From Glandiceps talaboti (lineage: Eukaryota > Hemichordata > Enteropneusta > Spengelidae): a DNA stretch of 64,000 nt. The translations under genes were made by a program, and so were the position numbers. Below are positions 59,797-64,000 of the stretch, one piece after another. Below the pieces are notes generated by a model that was not told the origin of the DNA, made no database searches, and saw only the letters and a program-made list of their open reading frames with translations. The DNA lies in contig NC_135569.1 of NCBI RefSeq assembly GCF_964340395.1, positions 6,060,040-6,124,039 of the forward strand, in the 5' to 3' direction. The number at the start of each line of letters is the position of its first letter. The first letter of the stretch is position 1.

Positions 59797-62389
59797 ATGT
59801 AAATATGTGCACACATAATGTATTTAGGAAAGCTCATCAAACAATAAGTCCCTTATAAGTGGGGGCTTGCAGACCACACAATGGTTGGCAAGGACATTAC
59901 CTGGGTGGACCAGACAATGGTTGGCAAGGACATTGTCCAAGTGTTAATACTGACATTGTAACAAAGCCTGCAGATTGCGAGAGTCGTCCAAGAAATGCTA
60001 TATGATGAATGTGACTTTTATTTGAAGCAACAATCAACATTCAAAATAAAATGTTTCTCATTTTATCAAAAGTTCTCCTCACTTAAACTGAACTGATGTC
60101 TATATCATAGTCATATCTGAGCAGAACAATCACATGATGTAGATTTCCTCTATGGCCAACCAAAAATGAATGTTGCTCAGAGAAGAGTCAAATTGTCGCA
60201 TCCTAGCAGTTTGAGAGTGTGAGACAACAAGTATTGGATTGATTTGATCTCCCCTGATCTCCCTCTCAACTATGTCTTATTTCAGATACTTAAACGTTGT
60301 CTGTAAGAAACGATATGCCATGCCATGCCTACCAGCCAGCGTCCAAAGATACCATGAATGTTTATTTATTTATTTGTCATTTGTTTGTTTGTTTATGTGT
60401 CATTTTTTTTTGTAACACGGTTCCCGGGCTCCCTGTGGTTTAACCTTGGGCAAAAGCTTGGCTTTGAATCTGTTACCACTGTGCTATTTGTAACTGGAGT
60501 ATCATTTTCTGATCAGACAACTACAATATACTGACTGGAATTTGTTAAATACCAATAATTAGACATGAATGTTACACAGTGGTCAATATTATCCATAAAC
60601 AGTACAGAAACAGGTTGAAATCATGACCACCGTTGAGGGCGCTGATTTTTGGGTGCGGACCCCCCCCCCCCAAAAAAAAAAAAAAAATCTTTTTTGATTT
60701 GATTTATCGTGTATACAGCTACAACAAATATGTTTATCGACAGGTCATGTGTGATGCAATACTGTACTTCTTGTATGTTGTTACAAGTAAGTTATTGCAC
60801 TTATCAAAATATTTGTTTTATATGTTCCAGTTTCAGCCAGGATAGCTTTAAATGGAGTATCAGGCGTTTTTGTTATCGTCATAAAATATGAAACCAAAAC
60901 GTGTTATGATAATAGTAATAATAATAATAATAATAATTAAAATATCAATTTTGTTATTCTGAAATAGCGCATAGGGCCTGCGCATACAGTGCAAGTTGAT
61001 AAATTATGAACAAAACATGTTATTGTAACTTTTGACACATTATCACAAATCATTCCATTAGTAATACATTGTTGAGATAAATAATTATAGATATGACAAA
61101 AATATTTATTAAAATTACGAGAAATATATTTATAACTCTACTGAGAACAATCTTTACAGTTGTTGCTAAATTCAATAATCTAAGTTTTTTGTTTACCTAA
61201 ATATAAATAATACCATGGAACGAATTGGAATGTTGTGAGGTGTGACTTTTTTTCAAAAATCAATGGCTATGTACTTATAAAACTGCACTAGGTGTATCTT
61301 GAATATTTTTAGAAACTGCTTCAATGTTAGGTATAATGAATGACTCATAATATATCGCACCCTGAACAGTATGAATCACCTGCCAGTAAATGTATATGGT
61401 ATGTGTGTGACCGGGGTCACTAAATGACTGCGGTGAAGAGCCGTGTTATACTCCAAATAAGACTTTAGTCACACAACGTGTAGACAATAGGAAACAAACC
61501 TACAATGAGTGTACAACAAGAAAAGGCACACGAAAGTTTCCACAGTTCAACTTAGATATATGATAACGCGAAAATGATAATAATTCATTAAATACGACTT
61601 ATAAAAGTAACACAAGTACAACGAATTATAAATAAATGAACTCTTACCCCGCACGTTGGCTGAATTTATTGACGGTTGAGTGACGCTACCTACGGCATGG
61701 CAATGTGCCCATTAATTCTGGATACTCTAGTATGTTACAGATGGGGTGTGTCTCGCTTTAGAAATGCTCATTTGAATAATGAACAACCCAAGGTGCGGAT
61801 ACACCTGCCGAAAACAACCGATGACCAATAAAGAGAGAGACTCTCATGTGTAATAGTATGGTGCAATAAATCCAAACAAATTTAATTTTGGGTCAATACC
61901 CAAAAATCAGCATCTCAATAAATCATGATTTTGACTTATTACTGTACTACTTGTAGATAAAATAGACCACTATTGACGTGTGCAAGTCCAATTATTGGTA
62001 TTTTAACAATTTTCAGGGTATGAATTTTGGATATCTGATCGAAAAAATACTACCTCAGGTACAGTTAGTGTAGCTTTAAAATGTAAATATTCGGTGCTTT
62101 TTAAACTCTATTCAGTTATCATGTATTGATTGTCAGGTCAAAGGTCAAGCTACGCAGGACTAGTCTGAGAAGGCAGGTAAAACAAGACTTGATGTAATAC
62201 ACCACATTCTTGCACAAATATTTGGCGAATTGCCAATTCTGAAATCACTACTATTTTTAGATATTTTAACTTCACAATGTTATGAAACTATTCTCTTCAC
62301 ATACCATGAAATGCAATTATAATGATTTGTTTATATGTATTTACACTAGCAACATAGATACATAGACACATGCGCGTGTGTGTGAATAC

Positions 62390-62457
62390 ATATATACATA
62401 CATACATACATACATACATACATACATACATACATACAGACAGACAGACAGACAGGC

Positions 62458-62494
<37 letters not shown>

Positions 62495-62577
62495 CGCACG
62501 CACGCACGCACACACACACACACACACACACATACATACATACATACATACATACATACATACATACATACATACAT
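62390..62577. repeat. (CATA)n-(CAGA)n-(CACG)n-(CA)n-(CATA)n compound microsatellite
   Basis: A nearly symmetric compound array with CATA tetranucleotides on both sides. Confidence 0.95.
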
Positions 62578-62872
62578 GCTGGGAGACAGACAAACAAACA
62601 TAGAGACAGTTGAAACCAAACAGGCTACTTTATGATATTGTTTTTAACTTTTATTTATGAAAATGATAGATATTAAATATCTTACAAAATAAATGCAATT
62701 AACACAAATTAAATATGTTACAAAACAGCCGCTGTACTATAATATATCAGCTAGTTCTTGTACAAAATACATCGTTGGAAAATCCGGGTTGGAAAATCAA
62801 TATTGAACTTGTACCGCTTGGCGATAGAACTTGTAGCAATTGGAGTCAGTAATTTGTGTTGTTTTTTAAACA

Positions 62873-62907
62873 AGAAAGAAAGAAAATGAAAGAAAGACAT
62901 TATAGAG

Positions 62908-62978
<71 letters not shown>

Positions 62979-62986
62979 CAAATAAA
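62873..62986. repeat. (GAAA)n microsatellite
   Basis: GAAA tetranucleotides, uninterrupted from about 62911 to 62978. Confidence 0.95.
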
Positions 62987-63704
62987 AGAAAGAAAATTCC
63001 TTAAGATGTAATAGGTGCTTTAAATGGAAATATCAAGATTTGACAGTGTTTGGGATGGCCCAACCAAACAATCAATTTAACGCCGAATATAAATCCTTAG
63101 TCGTCAACCCCCCCCCCAAACTTTTTTGTGAGAGTACCATATATTTAGCCTCGGTTTCGAAAATGGTAATTTTTACCAGAGAGTCAATTGCCGGGTGGCA
63201 AAAGGCTTCACTTTCTTTACCCATGTTACCCTATTTATTTACCACAAACACTTGTTTATTTACATCATTTACATTTCTATAAATGGTATCCTTTCCCTGA
63301 ATTTATGACATTATAGTAGTAACTTACAATTGATAAGAAGTGCAAAAAAAAAATTCATTTAGACAAAATGTCGCAAGACACAGTATTTATACAGTCTTTC
63401 TTATCTTATAAAGTGTAGCATGTGCAGTTTCTTATTAGTTTCTACATGGTTGTATCAAACAAATCCGCTAAACGGCAACTTGAAACGGGCAGCAGCTTAG
63501 TCCTTTTAAAAAAAACCTTTTGTACCAGAATCATACAGCATAGTCTCAAAAAACAACATCCGGGTATTCCTAATAAGTATATTTTGACTTGTGGTACAAT
63601 GTAATTTACAAGTGTATGGTAAAAAAATTATAAATTAATTTAAATAATACCTGGAAATGTAACTGAAGGAGGCAGTGATGCACAAGAATCTAGTTTTATC
63701 ATCG

Positions 63705-63710
63705 TTTATT
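63705..63710 (-). terminator. Candidate polyadenylation signal for the right-edge gene
   Basis: AATAAA on the minus strand, about 100 bases downstream of the TGA at 63809. Confidence 0.4.
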
Positions 63711-63808
63711 AGAACACAATGGCGAATGTGCATTGTGTACATGTCACATGTCAAATAATATTGGACTTAAGTGAAGTGAATGATAGTATCTCCATCGATG
63801 CTTTGCAT

Positions 63809-64000
63809 TCATTCGCGCCTGTTGTTTCTTTCCCTCCTGCGTTCTTTCCTTTCCTTGCGATCTTTTCTGTCTTTGCGCCCCTTCTTTCCTTTACGAGCTC
63901 GAACCTTTTTACCTTTCCGACTTTTACGACGTTCCTTCTTCTCCCTTTTACGGTCATTTGGTATGATAACGACCGAATCACCAACAGTGCCATCCTTTCG
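63809..64000 (-). CDS. C-terminus of an unidentified protein with a highly basic tail (partial)
   Basis: Read from the right edge leftwards, 63 codons stay open to TGA at 63811-63809. The segment begins RKDGTVGDSVVIIPND, and the rest is dominated by Lys, Arg and Glu in RKxxK and KERK-type repeats. The stretch is richer in GC and CpG than its surroundings. A minus-strand AATAAA at 63710-63705 sits about 100 bases past the stop, as expected for a real 3' end. The upstream part lies outside the window and I cannot name the family. Basic tails like this occur in heparin-binding secreted proteins and in nuclear RNA-processing proteins. Confidence 0.5.
   Translation of the reverse strand, partial: RKDGTVGDSVVIIPNDRKREKKERRKSRKGKKVRARKGKKGRKDRKDRKERKERRRERNNRRE

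Larger units (their letters stand above)
57021..63808. other. Gene-poor stretch downstream of gene D
   Basis: Probable gene D 3' untranslated sequence at the left end (AATAAA near 58087), then AT-rich sequence with microsatellites. I found no splice-bounded exon or recognisable protein domain on either strand before the basic tail at 63809. Confidence 0.5.

Noticed and set aside
59544-59840. 98-codon minus-strand frame rich in His and Thr
   Set aside because: It lies within a GT/CA minisatellite.

Overview
The window is eukaryotic nuclear DNA from an animal. It is AT-rich, its genes are split by GT..AG introns, and it is full of tetranucleotide and dinucleotide microsatellites, small inverted-repeat transposons, LINE 3' fragments and a BEL/Pao-type gag. 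The style suits a marine invertebrate such as a lancelet, hemichordate or lophotrochozoan, but the sequence alone does not settle the species. The real exons are short and almost all lie outside the long open frames, many of which are microsatellite artefacts.

The main content is a cluster of tumour necrosis factor receptor superfamily (TNFRSF) genes with a cytoplasmic death domain. I assembled four complete genes exon by exon: A (minus, 8400-20982, 10 exons, 563 codons), B (plus, 22447-32709, 7 exons, 439 codons, plus an alternative last exon at 34169-34293), C (minus, 37016-47249, 11 exons, 691 codons) and D (plus, 49259-57020, 9 exons, 510 codons). A fifth gene, E, is represented only by its signal-peptide exon (742-777, minus), and the rest would lie left of the window. 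Each complete gene has a signal-peptide exon, one exon for each of four cysteine-rich domains, a stalk, a transmembrane exon and a last exon with a death domain. The first five exon junctions have the same phases in all four genes (0, 2, 0, 1, 1, except that D's fifth exon ends in phase 0), and every summed reading frame closes exactly.

The layout is two head-to-head pairs: A/B with 1.5 kb between start codons and C/D with 2.0 kb between. B and C are tail to tail. Gene E carries a copy of the A promoter region (about 330-1545 against 20680-22110), but no partner exon was found on its other side. Genes A and B also show possible last exons that would give membrane receptors without a death domain.

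Region by region: 1-1545 is the E first exon and the duplicated promoter block. 1545-8400 holds a fold-back element, a LINE remnant, a perfect 71-bp hairpin, and a 500-codon intronless BEL/Pao gag-like gene with a duplicated domain (4128-5630), whose stop codon lies in an inserted MITE. 8400-20982 is gene A, with a LINE interrupted by a 1.6-kb terminal-inverted-repeat element. 22447-34293 is gene B, with a G-tract transposon in intron 1. 34300-37015 is a repeat-rich tail-to-tail spacer. 37016-57020 holds genes C and D. 57021-63800 is mostly featureless or microsatellite sequence. 63809-64000 is the basic C-terminus of an unidentified minus-strand gene running off the right edge.
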